From NCBI GenBank assembly GCA_963754645.1, contig CAVWGP010000007.1, positions 1 through 27,363 on the forward strand: a stretch of 27,363 bases of DNA, read 5' to 3'. Shown one piece after another: positions 16,251 through 24,844 of the stretch. How positions within the stretch are numbered: position 1 is the stretch's first letter; the number at the start of each line of letters is the position of its first letter. Position numbers and translations under genes: made by a program. Source of the DNA: CAVWGP01 sp963754645 (lineage in GTDB: Bacteria; Pseudomonadota; Alphaproteobacteria; Bin65). The notes below the pieces were generated by a model. It saw nothing but the letters and a program-made list of their open reading frames with translations. It was not told the DNA's origin and ran no database searches.

Positions 16251-19224
16251 ACGGCGGCGGCAATGCGCAGTCGCACAGGCTTCCGAACGGCGGCCTTGTC
16301 GCGCGCGAGCGCAAGCTGAATTTTCACTTCGACGGCAAACGCTATGTCGGCTTCGCCGGCGACACGCTGGCCTCGGCGCTGGTCGCGAACGGCGTGCGCC
16401 TGGTCGGCCGCTCGTTCAAATATCACCGGCCGCGCGGCATCATGTCGGCCGGCTCGGAGGAGACCAACGCCCTCGTCGAGCTGCGCGCCGGCGCCAGGCG
16501 CGAGCCCAACACGCGCGCCACGACGATCGAGCTTTACGACGGTCTCGACGCCGCGAGCCAGAACCGCTGGCCGTCGCTCAGCTTCGATATCCTGTCGGTC
16601 AACGGCCTGCTCGCGCCGTTTCTCGCGGCCGGCTTCTACTACAAGACTTTCATGTGGCCGGCGCGGTTCTGGGAGAAGGTCTACGAGCCGGCCATCCGCC
16701 GCGCCGCCGGCCTGGGCCGCGCCGCCAAGGCCGAAGACCCGGATCGCTACGAAAACGCAAGCGCGTTCTGCGACGTGCTGGTGATCGGCGGCGGGCCGGC
16801 GGGCTTGATGGCCGCCCTCGCCGCCGGCCGCGCCGGCGCGCGCGTCATCCTGGCCGACGAGGATTTCCGCCTCGGTGGCAGGCTCCTCTCCGAGCGCTAC
16901 GACATCGCCGGCCAGCATGGCGCGGCCTGGGCCGCGTCGATCGAAGCCGAGCTAGCCGCCATGCCGGAGGTGCGCGTCATGCGCCGCACCACGGTGTACG
17001 GCGTTTACGATCACGGCACGTATGGCGCGCTCGAGCGCGTCAACGATCATGTGCCCGTGCCGCCCGAGCATCAGGCGCGCCAGCGTTCGTGGCGCATTGT
17101 CGCCAAGCGCGCGGTGCTGGCGGCGGGCGCGATCGAGCGGCCCATCGTGTTCGGTGGCAACGACCGGCCCGGCGCGATGCTGGCCGGCGCGGCGCGGACC
17201 TATCTCAATCGCTTCGCCGCGGCGCCCGGCCGGCGCGCCGTCATATTCACTTGCAACGACGACGGATGGCAGACCGCGCGCGATGCGCTCGCCGCCGGCA
17301 TCGCGGTCGAAGCCGTGATCGAACTCGCGTCCGGATTGCTCGCAGCGCCTCGCGGATACGCGAATCGTTCAAGGCGGCCGCGTGATCGCGACCCATGGCG
17401 CGAAATCGCTGCACGCCATCGACATCGCCAAAGCCGACGGCGCGCGGGAAACCTTGCTCGCCGATGCGCTGTTGGTTTCGGGCGGCTGGAGCCCGGCGGT
17501 GCATCTCGCGAGCCATCTCGGCGGCAAGCCGGTGTGGAACGGCGCGATTGCGGCCTTCGTTCCCGGCGCGCTGCCGGCGGGCCTCGCGGTCGCCGGCGCC
17601 GCCAATGGCGATTTCACGCTCGCCAAATGTCTGGCCGGCGGCGCGCAGGCCGGCGGAGTCGCCGCCGCGGATTGCGGTTTTGCGGCGAAGCCGCTGCCGG
17701 TGCCGGACGCGGCCGACGAAGCTTGCGCGATAGCGCCGCTCTGGCGAGTGAACGACAGCCGGGGCAAGGCATTCGTCGATTTCCAGAACGACGTGACCGA
17801 AAAGGATGTGCGCCTCGCCCAGCAGGAGGGCTTCGGCGCGCCCGAGCACGTCAAACGCTATACCACGCTGGGCATGGCGACCGATCAGGGCAAGACCGGC
17901 AACGTCAATGCGCTGGGAATTCTCGCCGCCGAGGCGGAGCGGCCGATGGGCGAGAGCGGCACGACGGTTTTCCGCCCGCCTTACACGCCGGTTTCGTTCG
18001 GCGCGCTCGGCGGCCACCATCGCGGCAAGGATTTCCGCCCGACGCGCCTGACGCCGGCGCATGCCTGGGCGAAGGAGCAAGGCGCGGTTTTCATGGAAGC
18101 CGGCGCCTGGTTGCGCGCCGCGTGGTTTCCGCTGCCGGGCGAAACCGATTGGCTGGAGAGCATGCGGCGCGAGGTCAAGGCGACGCGCTCGGCGGTCGGC
18201 GTCTGCGATGTCTCCACCCTGGGCAAGATCGATATTCAAGGCCCGGACGCCGGCAAGTTTCTCGACCGCGTTTACACGAACACGTTCTCGACCTTGCCGA
18301 TCGGCAAGGCGCGTTACGGCCTCATGCTGCGCGAGGACGGCTTCGTGATGGACGACGGCACCACCTCGCGCCTCGGCCCCGAGCATTATTTCATGACCAC
18401 GACGACGGCCAATGCCGGCGGCGTCATGCAGCATCTCGAATTCTGCCACCAGGTTTTGTGGCCCGCGCTCGACGTGCAGATGGTTTCGGTGAGCGAGCAA
18501 TGGGCGCAATTCTCGATCGCCGGCCCGCACGCGCGCGACGTGCTGCGCAAGATCGTCGACGGCCAGCACGATCTTTCCAACGCCGCCCTGCCCTATCTCG
18601 GCGTGCGCGAGGTCGGCATTGCGGGCGGAACGCCGGCGCGCCTGTTCCGCATATCGTTTTCGGGCGAGCTGGCTTACGAAATTTCGGTTCCCGCGAACTT
18701 CGGCGAGGCGGCGATCCGCGCGCTGATGGCGGCGGGCGCCGAATACGGCATCACGCCCTATGGCCTCGAAGCGCTCGGCGCCATGCGCATCGAAAAAGGC
18801 CACGTGGCCGGCGGCGAGCTCAACGGGACGACGACGGCGCGCGATCTCGGCCTGGGCCGCATGATGTCGGCGAAGAAGGATTTCATCGGCCGTGTCATGG
18901 CCGGGCGGCCGGCCTTGGTCAGCCCGGAGCGCTGGGACTTCGTCGGCCTGAAGCCGCTCGATCCGGCATGCCGCATCCGCGCCGGCGCACATTTCATTCC
19001 GGTCGGCGCGGCGGCAACGGCGGCGAACGATCAGGGCTACGTCACGTCGGCGACATTCTCGCCCATGCTCGATCAGCTGGATCGCGCTCGGATTGCTCGC
19101 GCGCGGCGCCCAACGCCTGGGCGAGCGCATCCGCGCGGTCGATCCGTTGCGCGGCACGGATGTCGAGGCCGAAGTGTGCAATCCCATCTTCTTCGACCCG
19201 GACGGAAAGCGGCTCCATGTCTGA
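16247..19224 (+). pseudogene. soxA: Sarcosine oxidase subunit alpha, frame disrupted twice
   Basis: SoxA binds NAD+ and carries the T-fold (GcvT) domain where tetrahydrofolate takes up the methylene group. From ATG 16247 the protein shows a ferredoxin-like N-terminal domain (VGFAGDTLASALVANG, FKYHRPRGIMSAG), the dinucleotide motif VLVIGGGPAGLMAALAAGRAG (about 180), and AAGAIERPIVFGGNDRPGAML. Near 17326 the frame moves by one base (GAAC where GAC is expected) and continues QRLADTRIVQGGRVIATHG. The C-terminal half is GcvT-like (VCDVSTLGKIDIQGPDAG, FSGELAYEISVPANFGEAA, GLEALGAMRIEKGHVAGGEL). Near 19076 it shifts again to WIALGLLARGAQRLGERIRA, ending at TGA 19222-19224. The conceptual length of about 990 residues is normal. 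The stop overlaps the soxG start. The indels may be sequencing errors. Confidence 0.88.
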
Positions 19225-19832
19225 CGCGCCTCTCGCACCCGATTCGCCGTTGAGCTTCCATGCGCGTCCGGGCCGCGCCGGCACGATCGCGGGCGCACCC
19301 GGCTTGGTTGTGCGGGAAATCGACCGGGCTGGCGCTGGCCAGCATTGTCGCGCGGCGCGGCAAGGCGGGCGAAGCTGCGGCGTTTCTCCATGCGTCCTAC
19401 GGCATCGCGCCGCCCGACGGCCCGCGCCGGGTCGAGAAAAACGGCGTCGCCCTGATCGGCATCGGCCGCGAGCAGTGGTTCGCCACGGCCGCGCCGGCGC
19501 GCGCCGCGGGCTTCGTCGCCGATCTCGCGGCCCGGCTGGCCGGCAAAGCCGCCGTCGCCGACCACAGTGACGGCCGCCTGATGCTGCGCCTCGCCGGCCC
19601 GCGGGTCCGCGCCGTCCTGGCCAAGGGCGTGCCGATCGACCTGCACCCGCGCGCCTTCAAGCCCGGCGACGCGGCGCAAACCCAGGTCGCGCATATCGGC
19701 GTCCTGATCGCGCAGATCGACGACGCGCCGACTTACGAACTGTTGGCGGCGCGCAGCTTCACCGGCAGCCTGTGGTCGTGGCTCGAAGCCTCGGCGCTGG
19801 AGTTCGGCTTGGAGATCGCGGGCGACGGGTGA
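19217..19832 (+). pseudogene. soxG: Sarcosine oxidase subunit gamma, one frameshift
   Basis: ATG 19217 overlaps the end of soxA by 8 bp. The first frame reads MSDAPLAPDSPLSF and continues to VVREI. At about 19322 one extra G moves the frame, after which TGLALASIVARRGKAGEAA continues to a stop at 19830-19832. The downstream part has the weak T-fold similarity expected of SoxG (WFATAAPARAAGFVADLAARL, RLMLRLAGPRVRAVLAKGVPIDLHPRAF, FTGSLWSWLEASALEFG). The conceptual length is about 204 residues, usual for SoxG. The break may be an assembly error. Confidence 0.85.
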
Positions 19833-19839
19833 CGCATTG

Positions 19840-20649
19840 TCATTCGATCGTCGCGAGCCCGGCGCTTTCCGCTTCCTTCGCCCACGCCTCGGTCAGCGCC
19901 CACGCCTCGGGCGTCACGCGCGCGAATCCGCGGATGCACAAATCCTCGCGCAGCGCCGCGAGTTCCGCGCGGTCTCCCGCCGAACAGAGCGCATCGGCGA
20001 GCTTGGCGACGATCTCCGGCGCGGTGCCGGGCGAGGCGACGAAGGCCGGCATTTGCGCGAGTTCCGTGCTTTCGATGACGCGGACCTGGCGGCACAGATC
20101 GGGCTCATGACGCTGCAGGAGCGCGAAAGCAAAGGAATCGAGCGGGCCGACATCGGTCCGCCCGCCGGCGATCGCCTCGACCATGCGCCGCGGCGTCGTC
20201 AAGGGACCGACGATCTCGCGAAACAGCTTGCGCCGCTCGCCGCCGCGATAGCGCAGCAGATGATGGCGCGGCACGTTGTAGCCGGAATGCGAATCCGGGA
20301 TCGTGTAGGCGAAGCGATGGCCGAAGGTGTCGGCGAGGACGAGAAACGGCGCGTCGACGCGCACCACGAAGTGCGAGCAATAGACCGGCCGGCCGGTAGC
20401 GAAATCGGCGCTCGGGATCGGCGCGGCGATGACGGGGTAGCGGCTATAAAGCCGACGATGCGGCCAACCGCACATGAACGCGCACGCGAGGTCTTGGCGC
20501 TGCCATAGCTCGCTCAGCAGGGCCGGAAAGGCGTGGTCGATGACGGTGAGCGGCACGCCGCTCGCGTCGCGCAGCCAGGCCAACAGCCGCTGCCAGGCGT
20601 CCGCCGCGCCGGGCGCCACCGAATACATGCGCGCATTGGCGATCAGCAT
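19840..20649 (-). CDS. PhnD/SsuA/transferrin-like periplasmic-binding-fold protein without signal peptide
   Basis: ATG 20649 has GGGAG about 9 bases upstream. The 269-residue protein begins MLIANARMYSVAPGAADAWQRLL, directly in the binding fold, with no signal peptide. Family-like elements are CAFMCGWPHRRLYS (about 57-70), HFVVRVDAPFLVLADTFGHRFAYTIPDSHSGYNVPRHHL and GRTDVGPLDSFAFALL, which resemble phosphonate/phosphate-type ABC binding proteins (PF12974). No permease or ATPase gene lies beside it. It converges on soxG with a 7-bp gap. It may bind a small ligand in the cytoplasm or be exported by an unusual route; the ligand is unknown. Confidence 0.7.
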   Translation of the reverse strand: MLIANARMYSVAPGAADAWQRLLAWLRDASGVPLTVIDHAFPALLSELWQRQDLACAFMCGWPHRRLYSRYPVIAAPIPSADFATGRPVYCSHFVVRVDAPFLVLADTFGHRFAYTIPDSHSGYNVPRHHLLRYRGGERRKLFREIVGPLTTPRRMVEAIAGGRTDVGPLDSFAFALLQRHEPDLCRQVRVIESTELAQMPAFVASPGTAPEIVAKLADALCSAGDRAELAALREDLCIRGFARVTPEAWALTEAWAKEAESAGLATIE

Positions 20650-20734
20650 GGCGACACTCCCGGTTGCGCGGCTCCGCGGCGCTTGGCCGAGCCCGGCGCC
20701 CGGCTGGCGCGGCCGACGATATGGTTGGGCGAAA

Positions 20735-20809
20735 TGGTTGGGGCGGTAGGGATCGAACCTACGAATGGCGGAATCAAAATCCGCTGCCTTACCGCTTGGC
20801 GACGCCCCA
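20735..20809 (-). tRNA. tRNA-Gln (UUG anticodon)
   Basis: Read on the minus strand, the acceptor arms are TGGGGCG and CGCCCCA, followed by discriminator A and an encoded CCA (20735-20737). The D arm is GCC/GGC with loop AAGCGGTAA. The anticodon stem is GCGGA/TCCGC with loop TTTTGAT, anticodon TTG. The T arm is GTAGG/CCTAC with loop TTCGATC. All arms pair perfectly. The gene lies at the border between the betaine locus and the integrase-led segment; the integrase is on the 5' side of the tRNA. Confidence 0.95.
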
Positions 20810-20923
20810 AGAATTGGATAATGTCTATGTATCTTATTCAGTTAAGTCAATTCTGGAGACACATAGATGAACATAGTTTCCCCTGGCTACGCCTCGCTTG
20901 GTAGAGCCTAGGAAGAGCCTAAG

Positions 20924-22028
20924 ATGGCGAAGCTCACGGAACTTTCCATCAGGGCTCTCAGGCCCCCGGCAGGCGGGCAAGTCACTCATTGGGATGACCT
21001 ACCTGGTTTCGGTATACGGCTTTCGCGAGGTGGAACCAAGACTTTCGTCCTCATCCATGGGCGAAGCCGAGACCGCATCACGATTGGCCGCTACCCGATC
21101 ATCAGTCTGGCCCAAGCGAGGGACGCGGCAAAGCGCATCCTTGCCGAGAAAACCCTCGGCCAGCACCAGCCGAGGACAGTGACCTTCGGGGAAGCTCGAA
21201 AGCTATTCCTGGAGGCCGCCGCCAGCAAGAACAGGCCCCGCACCATCAAGGACTACAAGCGGCTCCTGGACCGCCATTTCAAGCGCTTCAGGGACACCCA
21301 CCTCGTAAACATCACGACGGACGACCTGACCCGTATCATAGACGGCCTCTCCGATACTCCGACGGAGCAAAACCACTCTTTCACCGCCGTACGCGCCCTC
21401 TTCCGCTTCGCCGTACGTCGCCGGCTTGTGCGCCACTCTCCCCTCGAAGGTCTCGCCCTCCCGGCTAAATTGACCGCCCGAGATCGCGTCCACAAAGATC
21501 ATGAGTTGCGTGACATATGGAATGCTTCCGACGGAGACTTTGGTGCAATCGTGAAGCTCTGCCTCCTCACAGGTCAAAGGCGAAGCGAGGTCGGAAGTCT
21601 CCAGGCTTCCCACATCGACTCAGGAGGCGAAAACAATCACGCTCCCAGAAACTCTTACCAAAAATCGCCGAGCGCACACTTTCCCGTATGGCGACATGGC
21701 CGCCGATATTTTCTCGAGCTTGCCGACGGATGGCTACCTATTTCCGTCACGGAGCGGCGGGTTTGCCAATTGGTCGAACGGGAAGCACTTACTCGACAAG
21801 AAACTGACCGTCGCTCCTTGGACACTCCACGACCTTCGCAGAACCTTTGCCACCAACCTGGCTGCGCTCAACGTTCCGCCCCACGTCGTCGAGAAGCTCC
21901 TCAATCACGCCACGGGCACGATTTCGGGCGTCGCGGCGATCTACAATCGCTACCAGTTCATGGACGAGATGCGGCAGGCCGTGAATCTCTGGGAGAAGAA
22001 GCTCTCTACCATCCTCACGGCCACCTAG
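20924..22028 (+). pseudogene. Tyrosine-type site-specific integrase (phage/island type), one frameshift
   Basis: ATG 20924 begins a P4-like integrase: an N-terminal arm-binding domain (LSIRALRPPAGGQVTHWDD, GFGIRLSRGGTKTFVLIHG, GRYPIISLAQARDAAKRILA), a core-binding segment (TFGEARKLFLEAA) and a catalytic domain. The active-site set is complete across two frames: Arg in LLTGQRRSEVGSL, then after a one-base shift near 21626 HDLRRTFATNLA, the LLNHATG box and the final Tyr in AIYNRYQF. Conceptual length is about 368 residues. It begins 114 bp from tRNA-Gln and has a less GC-biased composition than the genes to its left. It probably drove insertion of the rightward segment; as written it is inactive. 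Confidence 0.85.
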
Positions 22029-22049
22029 CTACATCACCCCTGCCGCGTT

Positions 22050-23169
22050 GAACGACTTTCGCATACTGGATCGGGTCCAGGTTCTTCCACCGTATCCGGG
22101 GGCAGCGTCATCGGCGCGCTTTATGCCGCCAACAACGAGCCGTTTCCGGATTTTGAGAGGCGGGTTCGGGCCGCCCTTACGCGCGGCCTCGCCGCGCCGA
22201 CGATAGCCGCACAGCGTTCCTGACGCCCGAAGGACCTAAGGCGTTCTTTTGCTGGTTGCTGGTCGGGACCGCCAACCTGATCTTCGTGCTCTTCAGTTCG
22301 CTTCTTTGGCTGGCCCTGCTTGCCTTGCCCGCACATGTTCGCCCGCGCTGGCGAACCGAAAGCTGGCATCTGCCGTTCCGCCGTTTCGCGAGCCGCATTA
22401 CCATTTTCCGCAGAGCTATCGATGATGAGCTATTCAACGGCACGCGCCTGAGAGATTTGAAAAGACGCCGCCCGCTCCTGATCGTCAACGCAGCCGAGCT
22501 TCGCACCGGTTCCGCCTTCTACTTCACTCCAAATGAATCCGGCTCCTGGCGGCTTGGCCGGCTCGCGCAGCCGGATATCTCCCTCGCTCATGCGGTGGCC
22601 GCCTCTGCCGCCTACCCATGTTCCTGCCGGCCCTCGATGAGGAACTGCCGTTCGACAAGCGCGACGGGTCGCGGCGCTCTGAGCGGGTGACACTCACCGA
22701 CGGCGGCGTTTACGACAATCTCGGCCTCGCCCCGCTATGGCCGGATCGCGACCCCTCGATTAGCCTCAATGTCGAATCGATCCACACTATCATATGTTGC
22801 CCGGCCGGTTACGGGCTCCGCCACGACCCGCCCAGCCAATTCATGATCGCGAGGCTCAAGAGCGCCATCGCCTGCATCCATGACCGCGCTCAGAACGCTG
22901 GAATGAAACGGCTATTCGAGCTACGCACGGCGGGCAAGCTCCGCGCGGTCGTCCTCCCCTATCTCGGGCAGGACGACAGCAGGCTAAAATTCAGATCAGC
23001 AGACCTTGTCACGCGGGAAGAAGCATACGCCTATCCGACGGATTTCTCCTCAATGAGCGACGATTGGATCGACAAACTCATCCAGCCAGGCGAGCAACTG
23101 ACCAAAGCTCTAATCGAGGAGCACGCTGCAGAACTGATTCGCCAATGTGAAAACAACGATCACACGTAA
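22050..23169 (+). pseudogene. Patatin-like phospholipase remnant, 5'-truncated and frameshifted
   Basis: Pieces of one patatin-family protein appear in successive frames: LNDFRILDRVQV (from about 22055); STVSGGSVIGALYAANNEPF (from 22086, with the SGGS nucleophile motif); RTAFLTPEG and AFFCWLLVGTANLIFVLFSS with membrane-like character (from about 22202); LAHAVAASAAYP; then MFLPALDEELPF, VTLTDGGVYDNLGLAPLW (catalytic Asp in DGG) and a C-terminal region to the stop at 23169. Frame changes lie near 22084, 22200 and 22617. The usual N-terminal domain with the glycine-rich oxyanion motif is missing, so the gene starts mid-domain just past the integrase. It is non-functional as written. Confidence 0.7.
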
Positions 23170-23320
23170 AGAAGATCATGGCTCGCAAAGGTTCCCTGCC
23201 GAATCCTAGGAGTGGCGCGGCGCATCCAGGTACGATGGTTTGAGCGCAAAAGCTGCATCTCGAGCAACCCTGTCAATTGCGGTTAGTGCCATTCCGCTCA
23301 GTGTGTTACTCTAAGGAGTA

Positions 23321-23932
23321 ATGGACGACAACACGCGCCAACCCACGTCCCAATACTTGGCTCAAGCGCTCAGTCAGACCATTCCCTCTCTATCGAGCAG
23401 GCGTCTCAGCGCTTCGCCGACGCCGGCGTTCCCCGCTCGGTTCGGACCGTGCAACGCTACTGCCAGGTCGGTTACCTCAACTGCATCAGCATTCAAGGCG
23501 AGATCGGCGCGCGGTATTTGGTCAGCGAGGCGTCTCTCGCACACCGGATCACGGAGCTCCAGCAGGTTCAGACCATAATGGGCGCCAGCGCGAACGCGCC
23601 AGGACGCGACGCGGCGCGCCATGACGCGCCTCAGCACGCCGAAGCGCGCCAAGACGCGACACGGCGCGACGAGCTTGAAAAAGCCCTCAAGCGCATCGAA
23701 GAACTCGAAACCGAAACCCGCACGCTCGAAATCGACAAGCGGGTGCGCGACGCGATGATGGAGCACATGCAGCGTGACCGGGAGCGGCTCCTCGACGATC
23801 TTCGCCGCTACGTCGAAACCATGAATGACCAAAGCCGGCAGATCGGAAGACTCGAAGCACAATCCGCACAGCTCCGCGCACCAGTTGGGGAAAAGCCGAG
23901 ACGGCAGCGAGGTCGAGCGTCTGGTAGAATGA
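23321..23932 (+). pseudogene. Helix-turn-helix plus coiled-coil DNA-binding protein, frame disrupted twice
   Basis: ATG 23321 begins MDDNTRQPTSQYLAQALSQ. Near 23377 the frame shifts by one base and continues DHSLSIEQASQRFADAGV, SVRTVQRYCQVGYLNC (a likely HTH) and ARYLVSEASLAHRITELQQ. Residues from about 110 form a long, charged heptad-rich helix (RRDELEKALKRIEELETET, RDRERLLDDLRRYVETMNDQSRQIGRLEAQ). Returning to the first frame near 23905 gives DGSEVERLVE and a stop at 23930-23932, which overlaps the next start as ATGA. The layout resembles regulators or partition-like proteins of plasmids and integrative elements; no exact family is recognised. Without the second shift the frame reads straight into the next gene. 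Confidence 0.55.
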
Positions 23933-24384
23933 ATTGCATGGAGCGGCGAGCAGGCGCGATGAAGTCGATGGGGGAGATCGTTCGCGAACGGAACATCGTT
24001 CTTCTCGGTGCAAACCCGATCCTGCAACGCGGCTTCACCCAAGTTCCCAATTTTCTTCTCAGCTCCAAACGCATCTCTGCGTCGGCCAAGCTCGCTTACG
24101 CAATGCTGCTGTCCTACGCATGGCACGCCGACTTTTGCTTTCCCGGCCAAGAACGGCTTGCAGCCGATTTGGGCATCACGGATCGAAGCATCCGCAGCCA
24201 CATCAAAGAGCTTGAAGAGGAGGGGCTCTTGCGGATTGTTCGACGTGGGCAGGGGCGCACCAACGTCTATGAGCTGAACCTGTTGGCCGGCAGCGCCAGC
24301 GCTGACCGGAAGAAATCTTCCGGTCTAGACCGGAAGAGAATTGCCGGTCTGGAGCGGAAGCCTGCTTCCGCTCTCTCTATATAA
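23929..24384 (+). CDS. Helix-turn-helix domain protein (HTH_36-like), plasmid/ICE replication-type
   Basis: The gene is taken from ATG 23929 (overlapping the previous stop as ATGA; alternatives 23938, 23959, 23968). The conserved core GFTQVPNFLLSSKRISASAKLAYAMLLSYAWHADFCFPGQERLAADLGITDRSIRSHIKELEEEGLLRIVRRGQGRTNVYEL is split here for reading as: FTQVPNFLLSS, SAKLAYAMLLSYAW, FPGQERLAADLGITDRSIR and RRGQGRTNVYEL. This is a winged-HTH of the HTH_36 kind, common next to replication or transfer genes of mobile elements. The C-terminus is three eight-residue repeats (DRKKSSGL, DRKRIAGL, ERKPASAL) encoded by palindromic 24-bp units. A role as replication initiator or regulator is an inference from family context. 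Confidence 0.7.
   Translation: MNCMERRAGAMKSMGEIVRERNIVLLGANPILQRGFTQVPNFLLSSKRISASAKLAYAMLLSYAWHADFCFPGQERLAADLGITDRSIRSHIKELEEEGLLRIVRRGQGRTNVYELNLLAGSASADRKKSSGLDRKRIAGLERKPASALSI
24304..24373 (+). repeat. Three tandem 24-bp palindromic repeats at the 3' end of the HTH gene
   Basis: Units of 22 bases begin at 24304, 24328 and 24352, each followed by a 2-base spacer. Unit 1 has arms GACCGGAAGA/TCTTCCGGTC, unit 2 has GACCGG/CCGGTC with a weaker interior, and unit 3 has GAGCGGAAGC/GCTTCCGCTC. Units 1 and 3 differ at two stem positions on both arms so that pairing is kept. The period is in frame and encodes the eight-residue repeats. They could be iteron-like protein sites or RNA hairpins. 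Confidence 0.85.
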
Positions 24385-24479
24385 GAAGACGAAGAGGAAG
24401 AAGATTCAGAAGAATAAGAGCCAGCCACAGCATTCAATAAAAAGGCCGAGCGAATTCGAAGAACTCACAATCAAACCAT

Positions 24480-24728
24480 ATGATCCGAGAAACACGAACA
24501 TACGCGCTGCATGTCGAACGGTACGGCGACCGATATTTGGCGCTCATACCGGCGCTCAAGGGCTGCGCCGCCTGGGGCGCGAGCTATGAAGAGGCCATCG
24601 CCTGTGCCGGCGAGGCCGCGATCCGTCAGGTCGAGAACCTGCAAGTCGCCGGAGCCCCAATTCCCGCCGAAGACCTCGATTTGCCGGTCTCGCTTGGCGT
24701 CACGGTCAGGACTGCGATCATTTCATAG
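24480..24728 (+). CDS. HicB-like (UPF0150) antitoxin-fold protein, orphan
   Basis: ATG 24480 gives 82 residues. The middle, RYLALIPALKGCAAWGASYEEAIACAGEAAIRQ, is the partial RNase H-like HicB fold (HicB_lk_antitox type). It has no added C-terminal DNA-binding domain. HicB antitoxins usually pair with a small HicA RNA-binding toxin; no HicA-like ORF with the double-stranded-RNA-binding fold is visible within several hundred bases on either strand. No strong ribosome site is seen. It may be an orphan or a solitary regulator. Confidence 0.65.
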   Translation: MIRETRTYALHVERYGDRYLALIPALKGCAAWGASYEEAIACAGEAAIRQVENLQVAGAPIPAEDLDLPVSLGVTVRTAIIS

Positions 24729-24844
24729 GCCGCGCAGATGCAATGGGGGGCTAAGCGTCGCGAATCAGATATTGCACTAAACCGCTCCGCGGTAGCGGCA
24801 TCCACGGATAGGGAAGCGGCTAGTTTACGAACAAGCGCGCCGCT

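Noticed and set aside
14768..19570. A single 1600-codon open frame on the plus strand across soxB to soxG
   Set aside because: Only the part from 16247 to about 17326 is real protein (start of soxA). The remainder is an out-of-frame Arg/Ala-rich reading of soxB and of the second half of soxA.
17247..19694. An 815-codon minus-strand frame opposite soxA/soxG, and a 706-codon one opposite soxB
   Set aside because: These are antisense shadows. Only the C-terminal part of the second (below about 14515) is real, as a transposase remnant.
20722..20745. Short duplicate TGGTTGGG(G)CG at the tRNA 3' end as an att core
   Set aside because: Only about 10 bases match, with one base missing, and the two copies are adjacent. 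Too short and too close to be convincing flanking att sites.
23581..23670. Possible CRISPR-like or tandem repeat array (GCGCGAC/GACGCG rich stretch)
   Set aside because: The repeats are short, irregular and coding (Ala/Arg/Asp-rich linker before the coiled coil). There is no spacer structure. No CRISPR array was found anywhere in the window.
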